Below are positions 17,754-27,002 of a stretch of 64,000 nt of DNA, in pieces. The translations under genes and the position numbers were made by a program. Location of the stretch: contig CAZQTW010000007.1 in assembly GCA_964596165.1 (NCBI GenBank), positions 1 through 64,000 on the forward strand, in the 5' to 3' direction. Source of the stretch: CAYUQT01 sp964596165 (GTDB lineage Bacteria; Planctomycetota; Phycisphaerae; UBA1845; JAFGLZ01). The first letter of the stretch is position 1, and each line of letters opens with the position of its first letter. The notes beneath the pieces were generated by a model. The model saw only the letters and a program-made list of their open reading frames with translations. It was not told the origin of the DNA and did no database searches.

Positions 17754-18878
17754 TCAGGTCCCCTGATTGTGTTGCAGGTTCGGTTGGGTCGCCTTGAGAT
17801 AGGGCTTCAGTAGCTCGAATCGGTATTCGATCTCGGCGATGTCCTCCTGGGTCAGCTTCAGTTCCGAGACGATGGGCGAGGCGGGAATCGTGTTGCCGGG
17901 CCCGTAATTGCGCGAGACCAGTGTCTTGAACACGCCGCGTTTCTTCCAGACATACAGATGGGCGCCGCGGAGCGAGCCGCCGGGAATGGTCTCGCTGAGA
18001 TTGGTCATCAGGAGAAACTTAGCATAGGCATCTCCGCAATCCGCCGGATTCCGGCCGTTCTGCCGCGATTCCCAGATGCGGGTGAGGAGGTCGGCGTAGA
18101 CGGCCCGCTCGGTGATCAGACCTTCGGTGCCGAGCCGCAGCTCGTAAAGCCAACCGAGGCCGCCGCGCGCGCTGAACACACGGCGGATAGGTGGCCTGGC
18201 CGCGAGCAACGCACGCGTTCGCATGATAACGGCCCCCGCTTCCTCTTTGACGTAGCCGAAGTGCGGCGACTCCTTGGCCAGTTCGATCAGGAGCTTTACC
18301 GAGGGGACGGGCCCCTTGTAGGCGACGCCGCCGGTGGTCTGGAAGATCACCGGCCGATGCACCACCGCCGCCAGCGCGCGCCAGTACTGACGTACGTCGG
18401 CCTCCGTCTTGCCTGAGTCCGGCGGGCGGGAGATGATCGCCGCGGGAGCCAGCTTCTCGGCATGCTTGGCAAAGACCAGCATCTCGTCGGTGTTCTTGCC
18501 CTGGACGCCGAGACACAGGGCCGTGCGGAGGCCGCGAGCCGCGTTGGCCAACACCTCCATTCCCTGAAGCTTCTCGTCGATGGTCAGCAGATCGACACTG
18601 TCGCCCGACTGCGGCCAGATCATACCGGGGCAGCCACACCAGTCGACGAATCGCGCCGCGTTGGCCAGGACTTCGAAGTCCACCGCGCCCGAAGGGGTGA
18701 AGGGCGTGCTCAGAATCGGAAACGGTCCTCGGATCCTCGGGTCCGCGGGGGTCGCGTCGGCAAGCCGGCTCGCCGGTCGCTCGCTTGCCTGAAGAGACGT
18801 TCCACGGCCCGCGCCCAGCGCGCCGACCATTGTGGCCTTGAGCATGTGGCGTCTCGTGACGTATGCCTGTGTGAACAT
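17754..18878 (-). CDS. Tat-exported dihydrodipicolinate synthase-family protein
   Basis: A 374-residue protein with a Tat-type signal (T-R-R-H-M-L-K-A-T-M-V-G-A-L-G-A-G). A DHDPS/NAL-type barrel follows: G-P-F-P-I-L-S-T-P-F-T near residue 50, a glycine-rich turn G-C-P-G-M-I-W, and the candidate Schiff-base lysine in G-Y-V-K-E-E (about 210). Family members catalyse aldol condensation or cleavage with pyruvate-like substrates, normally in the cytoplasm. A Tat signal on this fold is unusual, though similar exported members occur in planctomycete-like genomes. GAGGAGG lies just upstream of ATG 18878. Role unknown; sugar acid cleavage would fit the neighbours. Confidence 0.82.
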   Translation of the reverse strand: MFTQAYVTRRHMLKATMVGALGAGRGTSLQASERPASRLADATPADPRIRGPFPILSTPFTPSGAVDFEVLANAARFVDWCGCPGMIWPQSGDSVDLLTIDEKLQGMEVLANAARGLRTALCLGVQGKNTDEMLVFAKHAEKLAPAAIISRPPDSGKTEADVRQYWRALAAVVHRPVIFQTTGGVAYKGPVPSVKLLIELAKESPHFGYVKEEAGAVIMRTRALLAARPPIRRVFSARGGLGWLYELRLGTEGLITERAVYADLLTRIWESRQNGRNPADCGDAYAKFLLMTNLSETIPGGSLRGAHLYVWKKRGVFKTLVSRNYGPGNTIPASPIVSELKLTQEDIAEIEYRFELLKPYLKATQPNLQHNQGT

Positions 18879-19377
18879 GATCCTCCTCGCTGACGAATAA
18901 CGACGGGTAAGTAGTTCTGGCGTCCAGGCGGAATCCCCGCCCCAACAGGCGACACTCTACTTCGCCCCGTAGAGCCGGGCAATCCACGGACAAGACAGTC
19001 AGCCGGCCGCCTTGAGCAACAGGGAAAGCAGAGGGACACAACGTACACCATGGTGAAGCCGGCAAGTCCGCCGAGTTTCCGCGAAAAACACCGACGTGAA
19101 TGTGACGGGCACACCGCTGTCCGCGATCCGAATGAGTACCATGCGCGCAGGAATGCGCCCCATGAGATTTCTCACGGCCTTCTTACGCATCGAAACCCGC
19201 GGTCGTCGTTGGCGACGCAGACGTCGGTGAAACGGGGGCCTTCGCAATGCGACCGTACCGGCGAGGATTGCTTGTCACATCTTGCGGGGACGATGAGAAT
19301 GCTGTGAATTGATGAGGTTCCCATTCCCCCCGCTCCGCGACAGTGCCAACGTGGGCTTCGGCGGAGTCACGGAGAGC
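18879..19377. other. Intergenic, divergent gene pair
   Basis: About 500 bases between a minus-strand gene and a plus-strand gene. Promoters for both must lie here, but I see no convincing conserved boxes, repeats or coding remnant. Confidence 0.5.
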
Positions 19378-22300
19378 ATGCAGGCCATGTCTCAACGCAA
19401 GATCGTTCGGTGCATCGCTCGGACAACCGTCTGCCTGATCATGGCCGGATGGGCGAATCCATCGTGGTCAGGGGAGAGGCCGGCACCGGGCTTCCCGTTC
19501 CGCGGCGGGGAGACGCTGGTCGAGGGGGTGAGGCCCGGCTCGCGCGGCGGCAGTCCGTACTGGTACAAGAACTCGTTCTACCTCGACTATCTGGATGGGG
19601 TTCTCCGCGAAGCACCAACGTACGGCGCCAACGCGCTGATCCTGATGGGGCGCGGCGATTTTGCGGAGATCCATACCTTTGTCACATACCGGAAGTGGCC
19701 GCTGCTCCATGAACTGTACAGGGATCGTGGAAAGGCCGATCGCGAGCTGCAGATTCAGCGACTCAATGAGCTGATTGCCAAGGCGGGTAAGCAGGACGTG
19801 AACATCTATCTGTGGGATCACGAGGTGCACATTCCGCCGGAGTTGCCCAAGCGCTATCCGGCCCTGGCCGGCAAAGGATCGAACTACTGCCCGTGCGCCC
19901 CCGAACTCATGCAGTTTATGCACGATAAGTATGAAGAATTCCTGGAGCAGGTACCGGGGATCGCGGGCGTATTCCTCGTGCTCTCCGAGACCCAGTCGGT
20001 GCTCCTCGATGGTTCACCGTGCACGTGTGAACGATGCAAGAAGGCCACACCGGAGGATCTGCTGCAGAACCTGATCCGCGCAATCCACGCGCCGCTGAAG
20101 GCGCGGGGCAAGAGGCTCGTCGTCCGCACGTTTGGCCACTCGCTCGATCAGGAGCGGGCGATCGCCAACACGATCAATCGGTTGCCGAAGGAACTGGACA
20201 TTGCCGTGATGTCGAAGGCCACCACAAACGACTTCTACGGACTCCGATATCCAGACAACCCCTCGATCGCCGCGATCACAGGTCGGCCGATGTACCTCGA
20301 GGAAGCGTTCGGTGAATATCGCGGCAAGACGCACATCATTTGCATTCCGGCCGAGTACTATCGCGAGCGGATCCGCAACGCGGCCAAACACGGACTTGAA
20401 GGCGTTGTGATGCGGCTGGAACACAACGGCTTTCCGAAGCACAACTTCGAGACGCCCAACCTGTTCAACATCTACTACATCTCGCGGCTGTGGCGAGATC
20501 CCGACGCCGATCCGAACGCAATCTGGCGGGCGTGGTTCGACAAGCGATACGGAGCGGAGGCGGCCAAGCTGTTGATCCCGGCGTTCAGGAACACCGAGCG
20601 CATCTGGGAAGAGTCGACCAACACGCTTGGCGTCTATGTCAACTCCGCCCACGGCAACCTGGCGCCGATGTACCACGGGCCCTACTGTGCTATGGAGAAT
20701 CTCATCAATTCGGCGTCGAGGGTTACCAAGGGCCTTCCTGAATGGGACACACTAGGGCAGGAACTGCTGCACCCGACGGAGGCCACGCTCCGGCGGATCG
20801 GTGATGAAATCGCGGCTGTCAACAGATGTGCCGCCGCATCGGTTGAACTCGTCAAGCAGGCCGGCTCAGGCTTGACCGCTGCCGACCGTGGCGACCTGAC
20901 TCGCTACTTCACAAGGGGTCGCATCACGGCCGAGCTCTTCGGCCACATGAAGAGGATGTTCTTCCTGGGCCTGCGGGCGGCTCAGTCCGACGGCGCACGA
21001 CGGACTGAGGCGATCGACCGCGCCTTCGTCGCGGCAGCCGATGCAGTGAACCTTGCCCTGACGATCGAGGCGGGATTCGGACGAGATGCGTGGCCACTGG
21101 TGCCGGATGACGGTCGCGGCTCTTCGTTCTATGACATCCTTGTAGACTACTGGACGCACTGCATGGCCGGTCTCGTTGCGGGCAAGCCGTTACCGAAAGG
21201 GGGGTGGTCTGCGGGGCTGAAGCTCGACACGCCCGTGGCGAAGCTCTACCGCGCGCTTCTGGACACGGGACGTCCCGGCGCGCCGCCAACGACGGAATTG
21301 GACGTCATTCTCGATTCGGATACCGGGCCTGCCGAAATCGAGCAAGATCGACTCACTATCTTCGTCGGCGCCGACAAGCGCATTGTCTGTCCGCTGTCGG
21401 CGAGTGCGACGCGGGCCGTCATTCCCGCCGGCGCAAAAACCCACGTTCGGATCGCAAGGCAGGACGGTCAACTGGTGGTGACGTGTGAACCTCGGTTCGA
21501 TCTGGAGCAATCTCTGCTCGACTACCAGCGTCGTCAATTGAAACAGGACCAAGACCTGCGCGATGGCATCCGGACGCTCTGCGATCTGGAGGCCTACAAG
21601 ACGAAGGTCCGACAGCGGTTCATGGAGGTGTTGGGCCCCTGGCCGGAGAAGACTCCGCTGAATCCGACGATCACCGGCACGCTGGAACGCGAGGGTTACC
21701 GCATCGAGAAGATCCTGATCCAGAGCGAGCCCGGGTTCTACGTAACGGTCAATCTCTACATCCCAACCAACCGTCCCGCGCCGATGCCGGCGCTCTTGTC
21801 GCCACTCGGGCACGCCCCCGACGGCAAGGCCCATGCCACCAACGACAGCTATCAGACGATCTTCATCACGCTGGCCCGGAAGGGATACGTGGTCTGTGCG
21901 TATGATCCGCTCGGTCAGGCCGAGCGCGAGCCCTATGGCGCTTCGACCGGCAATCATCACATGATTCAGGGATACCAGTGCATGCCTTCCGGCCGACACC
22001 TGGCAAGCTATTTCATCTGGGACGGCATCCGGTGCCTGGACTACCTCGAGACGCGACCCGAGGTGGACAAGAGGAAGATTGCCTGTTCGGGCTGTTCGGG
22101 CGGCGGGGCGCTGACGAACTATATCGCGGCATTGGACGATCGGGTCGCCGTGGCCGTTCCGGCCTCGTGGATCATCGAGAGCATTCCGCTGACCCGCGAT
22201 AACGGTCTGCACAGCGAGTCGTGGTTTCTAGGCGTGTGCGATCCGTATGGGCCGGGTACCGACCAGACGTTGGCCTGCATCGCTCCGCGACCACTGCTGA

Positions 22301-23487
22301 TCATCGGAAACGAAAGGGATGGTGAGTTCCCGCCTTCGAGCACGAAGGTTGTGTACGAGCAGATCAAGAAGCTGTACACGGCTGTTGGCCTGGGCGACCG
22401 CGTCGAGTACGTGAATGTCCCGACGCCGCATGGCTATTGGCCCCAGGCGAGGGGCGAGCTGTATCGCTTCGTGAACAAATGGTCCGGCAAGGACACGGAG
22501 GGGTTCGATGAACCGCCCAGCAATCCGGAGCGGAAGGAAGACCTGTACTGTGCCCCCGGCGGTCAAGTGCGGAATCTGCCTGGGGCTGAGACGGTCTGGT
22601 CGCTGAACCGGAAGCTGATGGCCAGGCTCCGAGAAGAACGCATCGAGCGCCGGAATCGCTTGCCGACCGATGAATATGCGGCGCTGATTCAACAAGGCGT
22701 CCGCCAGGTCGCCCGGTACCAGAGGAGCGAGGGCCCGTCGCGAACGAAACTTCTTGAGAAAACCACGTTCGAAGGCGGTTCGCGCGAGCGGATGTCGTTC
22801 GAGTACGAGCCAGGCTTCATCGCGGTTGCCGACCTGTATCTTTCCGACAAGCCGGCGAGCGGGGGCCGTTCCGTCGTCCTCGTGGCCGACGATAACGCCA
22901 ACGGGTGCGAGCTGGCGAACGGACTCTGCCGACAAGGCCTTCTTGTTGTGCATCTACACGCCCCGGCAGCACATCTCCGACACGAGATCATGTCGGGGCG
23001 ACCCCGTTGCGGCGAATGGGCGAGGCTCGTGATTCGAGAAGCAGAGTATCTGAGGAACCATGCGAATGGCTTCCAGGCCGTCGCGGCCGTGGGGGTCGGG
23101 CCGGTGGCCACTCTGGCGGTGCAGTTCGCAGGCATCCTTGAACCGGACACGATTACGGCTGTGGTCGCCACGGGGGGCCTGGACAGCATCGAGTCGCTGG
23201 CCGAGGGGATTGCCGAGATGCATGATTTGCAAATGATGCTGCCCGGTGCGCTGCAGTGGTTCGACGAGGCAGATCTGGCTGCTGTGCTGGCTCCCAGGCC
23301 GGTTCTCATTACGGATGTACACGACAAGAGCAGGAAGTCAGTCTCTACCGAACACCTGTCCGGGAGATACGAATGGACAAGGGAATCGTATCGGAGACAG
23401 GCGTGCACGGATCGATTGACTCTTACGGGCGGACCGTTGTCCGCCGACGCGTTGTCCGAGTGGATCAAACGTTTAGCGTCGCCCTGA
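19378..23487 (+). CDS. Giant exported glycosidase-like/esterase fusion
   Basis: A 1369-residue protein with a signal peptide ending near W-S-G. Part 1 (about 35-480) resembles the catalytic barrel of GH67-type alpha-glucuronidase-like proteins (Y-G-A-N-A-L-I-L-M-G-R-G-D, C-T-C-E-R-C, W-F-D-K-R-Y-G). Part 2 (about 700-1030) is an alpha/beta hydrolase of the acetyl-xylan-esterase type: the nucleophile is Ser in G-C-S-G-G-G (about 905), with Asp in G-N-E-R-D-G and His in T-P-H-G-Y-W. Part 3 (about 1110-1365) repeats a hydrolase-like fold, but the nucleophile elbow reads V-G-V-G-P, with no Ser. The architecture suggests one enzyme that removes uronic acid and ester groups from xylan-like glycans. 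The start is uncertain (ATG 19378 or 19387). Confidence 0.75.
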   Translation: MQAMSQRKIVRCIARTTVCLIMAGWANPSWSGERPAPGFPFRGGETLVEGVRPGSRGGSPYWYKNSFYLDYLDGVLREAPTYGANALILMGRGDFAEIHTFVTYRKWPLLHELYRDRGKADRELQIQRLNELIAKAGKQDVNIYLWDHEVHIPPELPKRYPALAGKGSNYCPCAPELMQFMHDKYEEFLEQVPGIAGVFLVLSETQSVLLDGSPCTCERCKKATPEDLLQNLIRAIHAPLKARGKRLVVRTFGHSLDQERAIANTINRLPKELDIAVMSKATTNDFYGLRYPDNPSIAAITGRPMYLEEAFGEYRGKTHIICIPAEYYRERIRNAAKHGLEGVVMRLEHNGFPKHNFETPNLFNIYYISRLWRDPDADPNAIWRAWFDKRYGAEAAKLLIPAFRNTERIWEESTNTLGVYVNSAHGNLAPMYHGPYCAMENLINSASRVTKGLPEWDTLGQELLHPTEATLRRIGDEIAAVNRCAAASVELVKQAGSGLTAADRGDLTRYFTRGRITAELFGHMKRMFFLGLRAAQSDGARRTEAIDRAFVAAADAVNLALTIEAGFGRDAWPLVPDDGRGSSFYDILVDYWTHCMAGLVAGKPLPKGGWSAGLKLDTPVAKLYRALLDTGRPGAPPTTELDVILDSDTGPAEIEQDRLTIFVGADKRIVCPLSASATRAVIPAGAKTHVRIARQDGQLVVTCEPRFDLEQSLLDYQRRQLKQDQDLRDGIRTLCDLEAYKTKVRQRFMEVLGPWPEKTPLNPTITGTLEREGYRIEKILIQSEPGFYVTVNLYIPTNRPAPMPALLSPLGHAPDGKAHATNDSYQTIFITLARKGYVVCAYDPLGQAEREPYGASTGNHHMIQGYQCMPSGRHLASYFIWDGIRCLDYLETRPEVDKRKIACSGCSGGGALTNYIAALDDRVAVAVPASWIIESIPLTRDNGLHSESWFLGVCDPYGPGTDQTLACIAPRPLLIIGNERDGEFPPSSTKVVYEQIKKLYTAVGLGDRVEYVNVPTPHGYWPQARGELYRFVNKWSGKDTEGFDEPPSNPERKEDLYCAPGGQVRNLPGAETVWSLNRKLMARLREERIERRNRLPTDEYAALIQQGVRQVARYQRSEGPSRTKLLEKTTFEGGSRERMSFEYEPGFIAVADLYLSDKPASGGRSVVLVADDNANGCELANGLCRQGLLVVHLHAPAAHLRHEIMSGRPRCGEWARLVIREAEYLRNHANGFQAVAAVGVGPVATLAVQFAGILEPDTITAVVATGGLDSIESLAEGIAEMHDLQMMLPGALQWFDEADLAAVLAPRPVLITDVHDKSRKSVSTEHLSGRYEWTRESYRRQACTDRLTLTGGPLSADALSEWIKRLASP

Positions 23488-23538
23488 GCGCAAGCGGCAA
23501 ATGACACGTACCGCCCCGTGATGATTGGAGGTGCTTTC

Positions 23539-24765
23539 TTGCGTACGAACGCTGCCGTGTGGATGCCGATTCTGGTCGGTTCATTGGCGACTTGCGCGGC
23601 CCATGCTGAAGCCACAGCGAGCAGGCCGACCACAATCGGCAACAGCGAGATTCTGAATCGCGGCCTCGTAAGCATGGGCGAGACGACCAGGCTGCAACGG
23701 GCGTTAACCAAGGCGCGGCGCGGAGAAAAGGTCGTCGTTGCGGTCATCGGAGGGTCGATCACTCAAGGGGCCTGCGCGAGTGCCGAGGACCGGCGATACG
23801 GAAACGTGATGGCTGCGTGGTGGCGCAAGACCTTCCCGAAGGCCGAGATTGTCTTCGTCAACGCGGGGATTGGTGCGACAGGCTCGGACATCGGCGCTCA
23901 CCGCGCGAAGGCGCATCTGCTTTGTCAAAAGCCCGATTTCGTCGTCATCGAGTATGCCGTGAACGACGGCGGGGCGGCGATCGCTGCCGAGACACTGGAG
24001 GGGCTCGTGCGCCAGATCCTCAAACAGCCGAACGAGCCGGCCGCCATGCTGCTGTTCACGATGACCAATACGGGCGGCAACGTGCAGGATCGCCATATTC
24101 CTATCGGCCGGCACTACGGCCTGCCTTTGGTGAGTTTCCGCGACGCCCTGTGGCCCGAGGTGAAGGCGGACCGGATCAAGTGGACGGACATCGAGGCCGA
24201 CGGGGTCCACCCGAACGACCGCGGGCATCGTTACTGTGCCGATTTGGTCACGATGGTGCTGAGCAGGGTCTTGGCGGATCTGCCCGCGGATCCGGGACTG
24301 CGCAAACCGAAACCTCTGCCTGCCCCCAAGATCAGCAACGTCTTTGAGTTCGCGGATTTCGTCAATGCGTCGCAGATCACGCCCAAGCGCAATGAGGGTT
24401 GGGAACTGTTGAAAGACCATCCGTTCGCCGGTTTCTTCGGGCCTGGGTGGAAAGCGACGAAGCCCGGCAGCGTGTTGGAGTTCGACGTTGAGGGGACGGC
24501 GATCGCCATCTTGTTCTGGCGGATCAAGGGCGCGACGGGCATGGCCGAAGCGCGGGTGGATGACCGACCGCCGGTGAACGTCGATGCATGGTTCGGCGCC
24601 GACTGGGGTGGCTATACGCCGTATCAACTCGTTGCCCGCGACCTGAAGCCCGGGCGGCATCTGCTACGGCTCAAGGTCCTCGACGAGAAGAACCCCGCGA
24701 GCACAGGTTACGAGTTCCGGCTCCATGCGATCATGCGGGCGGGGCTCCCGTGCGGCAATGATTGA
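23539..24765 (+). CDS. SGNH/GDSL hydrolase, exported
   Basis: A 408-residue protein with a Sec signal (about 5-22). SGNH blocks: I-G-G-S-I-T-Q (nucleophile Ser), G-A-T-G-S, E-Y-A-V-N-D-G and D-G-V-H-P-N-D (Asp/His), followed by a C-terminal beta-sandwich. Such enzymes deacetylate carbohydrates; the adjacent fusion esterase points to a glycan ester. I prefer TTG 23539 because GGAGGT sits six bases upstream, though GTG 23518 and ATG 23521 are in frame. Its stop overlaps the start of the next gene (ATGATTGA), so the two are likely translationally coupled. Confidence 0.85.
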   Translation: MRTNAAVWMPILVGSLATCAAHAEATASRPTTIGNSEILNRGLVSMGETTRLQRALTKARRGEKVVVAVIGGSITQGACASAEDRRYGNVMAAWWRKTFPKAEIVFVNAGIGATGSDIGAHRAKAHLLCQKPDFVVIEYAVNDGGAAIAAETLEGLVRQILKQPNEPAAMLLFTMTNTGGNVQDRHIPIGRHYGLPLVSFRDALWPEVKADRIKWTDIEADGVHPNDRGHRYCADLVTMVLSRVLADLPADPGLRKPKPLPAPKISNVFEFADFVNASQITPKRNEGWELLKDHPFAGFFGPGWKATKPGSVLEFDVEGTAIAILFWRIKGATGMAEARVDDRPPVNVDAWFGADWGGYTPYQLVARDLKPGRHLLRLKVLDEKNPASTGYEFRLHAIMRAGLPCGND

Positions 24766-25792
24766 CGATGGGATGGCTCCCATGGATACGATCGAACGAT
24801 ACCGTGGTTGTCTGCAGGGGCTGGCGGCGGGGGACGCCGTGGGGACGACACTGGAGTTTAACACTCCAGGGAACTTCAAGCCTATCGACGACATGGTGGG
24901 AGGTGGTCCCTTTCATCTGGCTCCGGGGCTATGGACGGACGACACATCGATGGCCTTGTGCTTGGCCGAGAGCCTCGTCGAGCGGCAGGGATTCGACCCT
25001 GTCGATCAGTTGGAGCGATACGTCCGCTGGTGGCGGAAGGGTCACCTCAGCAGTACGGGGTACTGTTTCGACATCGGCGCAACGACCTCGAGTGCCCTTG
25101 CACGGTTTGAAAGGACGCACGAACCGTACTGTGGTACCCAAGAAACGCATGCGGCCGGAAACGGATCCATCATGCGGCTTGCACCGGTCCCGCTGGCCTA
25201 TGCAGGAAGACCTGACGAGGCGATCGAGCACGCAGCGGCCAGCTCGCGGACAACCCACGGCGCACCGGCGGCGGTCGACGCATGTCGGTACCTTGCGGCC
25301 CTGATTGTAGGTGCTGTCCATGGAGCACCCAAAGACGTGCTGCTGTCGGATCATTATGCACCGACGTCCAATTACTGGAAAGATCACCCCCTGGTCCCGG
25401 AGATCGATGAGATCGCCGGCGGCTCGTTCAAGCATCGCGAGCCCCCGGAAATCAAGGGCACGGGTTACGCTGTCCACTCGTTGGAGGCGGCATTGTGGGC
25501 GTTTCACCGCAGCAGATCATTTCGAGAGGGCTGCCTATTGGCCGTGAATCTGGGCAACGATGCGGACACTACAGGCGCCGTGTATGGTCAACTCGCCGGC
25601 GCCTACTACGGCGAAGAGGGAATACCCTTCGGTTGGCGATCAAAGCTGGCCCACCGCACGATCATTGAGTCACTGGCCGACGGATTGTTCCAACTGGCCT
25701 CAGTCTCCTCATCGCCACCCTCGCAGCCTACGGATGGTTGCCCCCTTTGGTCTGTTGAATTCGGCGGACGACTCACGGGTCGCGTCAAGTAG
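24758..25792 (+). CDS. ADP-ribosylglycohydrolase family protein
   Basis: A 344-residue cytoplasmic protein with the two magnesium-site signatures of the family: W-T-D-D-T-S-M near residue 60 and G-N-D-A-D-T-T-G-A near 265. The family removes ADP-ribose from proteins or small molecules; some members act on other N-glycosidic substrates. ATG 24758 overlaps the preceding stop; ATG 24782 (M-D-T-I-E-R-Y) is an alternative. Coupling to a secreted esterase is unexpected and may mean a metabolic glycosidase role. Confidence 0.88.
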   Translation: MIDDGMAPMDTIERYRGCLQGLAAGDAVGTTLEFNTPGNFKPIDDMVGGGPFHLAPGLWTDDTSMALCLAESLVERQGFDPVDQLERYVRWWRKGHLSSTGYCFDIGATTSSALARFERTHEPYCGTQETHAAGNGSIMRLAPVPLAYAGRPDEAIEHAAASSRTTHGAPAAVDACRYLAALIVGAVHGAPKDVLLSDHYAPTSNYWKDHPLVPEIDEIAGGSFKHREPPEIKGTGYAVHSLEAALWAFHRSRSFREGCLLAVNLGNDADTTGAVYGQLAGAYYGEEGIPFGWRSKLAHRTIIESLADGLFQLASVSSSPPSQPTDGCPLWSVEFGGRLTGRVK

Positions 25793-25983
25793 TTTACGAT
25801 CGCAAAGATGGTTGCCCATCCGAAGAATGTGGAAACGTACCCTTCGATGATGGAGTGTGGGTGGAGGATCTCCAATCCGATGCCGATAGGAAGCATCGCC
25901 AGGCACGCAATCCCGAGCACTAAGCTTCCGCGATTGACCCCATGACGGACCGTTCGCAGGCCATCACCTCTTCGGTACCTCAA
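25606..25983 (-). CDS. Possible small membrane protein coupled to EF-P
   Basis: A 125-residue frame from TTG 25983, overlapping the EF-P stop as TTGA. Residues about 19-38 and 48-66 are hydrophobic (L-V-L-G-I-A-C-L-A-M-L and F-F-G-W-A-T-I-F-A-I-V), which would give two membrane spans. The last 60 residues are polar and overlap the 3' end of the opposite-strand gene by 187 bases, which argues for caution. There is no recognised family. Confidence 0.4.
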   Translation of the reverse strand: MRYRRGDGLRTVRHGVNRGSLVLGIACLAMLPIGIGLEILHPHSIIEGYVSTFFGWATIFAIVNYLTRPVSRPPNSTDQRGQPSVGCEGGDEETEASWNNPSASDSMIVRWASFDRQPKGIPSSP

Positions 25984-26540
25984 TGTTCCTTCCCCAAGTA
26001 CTCGCGTTTGTCGGTGCTGACGCGAATCTTGTCGCCCGTCTTGATGAAGAGCGGGACTTTGATGGTCAGACCGCAGGCGAGCTTGGCCTCCTTGAGGACC
26101 GTACTGCCGCCTCCGGCGTGTTCGACCGGAGCGGTGTCCGCAATCTCCATCACCAGACTGGGCGGCAATTGAAGGGCGGCCACGCGATCCTCGACCACCA
26201 GGAAGCGGTAGGTCTCCTGCTCGACCAGGAAGGGAATGGCGTTACCCAGGACTTCCTCACCGAGCGAATCCTGTTCGAAGGTCTCGGTGTCCATGAAGAC
26301 CCGTTCTCGTCCGGACGAATAGAGGTACTGCATCGAGCGAACGGCCGTTGCGACCTCTTCGATCTTTCCGAGTTGCTCGGCCGTGCGTTCGCCCACGTGG
26401 CCGCTCTTGAGTGAGCGGAGCTTCACATGGACCGTGGGTTTCTGTTTGCCGCTTTGGGCCACGACGAAATCGAGCACGACGAAGAGTTCGCCCTGGTGTC
26501 GGATTACCATTCCCTTGCGGAACTGATCGCTGACGGACAT
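25980..26540 (-). CDS. efp: Elongation factor P
   Basis: A 186-residue protein with the three-domain EF-P layout and standard length. It begins M-S-V-S-D-Q-F-R-K-G-M and ends in the OB domain (T-G-D-K-I-R-V-S-T). The domain I tip loop reads Q-S-G-K-Q-K-P-T, with Lys32 at the modified position; the usual form is P-G-K-G-x-A. EF-P rescues ribosomes stalled at polyproline. A strong ribosome binding site (GGAGGTGAT) precedes ATG 26540. No lysine-modifying enzyme (EpmA/EpmB, EarP) is in the window. Confidence 0.95.
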   Translation of the reverse strand: MSVSDQFRKGMVIRHQGELFVVLDFVVAQSGKQKPTVHVKLRSLKSGHVGERTAEQLGKIEEVATAVRSMQYLYSSGRERVFMDTETFEQDSLGEEVLGNAIPFLVEQETYRFLVVEDRVAALQLPPSLVMEIADTAPVEHAGGGSTVLKEAKLACGLTIKVPLFIKTGDKIRVSTDKREYLGKEH

Positions 26541-27002
26541 GGATCACCTCCGAAATGGCCTGCGCGCCAGGGCATGCGACTGGAACCGTTCGCCCGGCGC
26601 CATCCTGCGTCTTGCCTCTCCCACGTGGCGTGTGCGCTGCTGGTCGTGACATTACTGTAGATATGCGGCGCCGTCGGGTCAATGCGAGCTTGGACGGCAG
26701 CGTGCGCCCGTGGAGGCCGGCCATATTGAGCGGATAGGCGACGCCGAAAAGAAGCGAGAAAACAAGTTGTTGCTCAGCGGCACACGGACAAAGAAGACCA
26801 AGCCGCGTCAAGCATGTCATCATCGGCAAGGACTCCCTGTCGAGTATTCTGCCAGGGCCGTAGGCAATGAATGGGCAAGGCGGACTTCGTCGGCGTTGGC
26901 TCGCCCAGCCGACCGGAAGCACGAAGTCCGAACGACCCATTCAGGATCTCTGCAGGGTCGGTTCACTGACTCAGACGGCCGCCGACACGTGAGGCCATTC
27001 GG
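26541..27002. other. Intergenic region with large hairpin
   Basis: This 460-base gap lies upstream of efp and downstream of the exoD-like gene. Apart from a structured element at 26869-26942 I see nothing gene-like. The efp promoter must lie at its left side. Confidence 0.5.
26869..26942. other. 74-base extended hairpin
   Basis: GAATGGG (26869-26875) pairs with CCCATTC (26936-26942). After a 6-base internal mismatch, GGACTTCGT (26882-26890) pairs with ACGAAGTCC (26911-26919). The apical loop contains a further GGCT/AGCC stem. It could be a small RNA, a Rho-independent-like stop for the gene ending at 27003 (no T-tract), or a repeat element. Confidence 0.5.
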
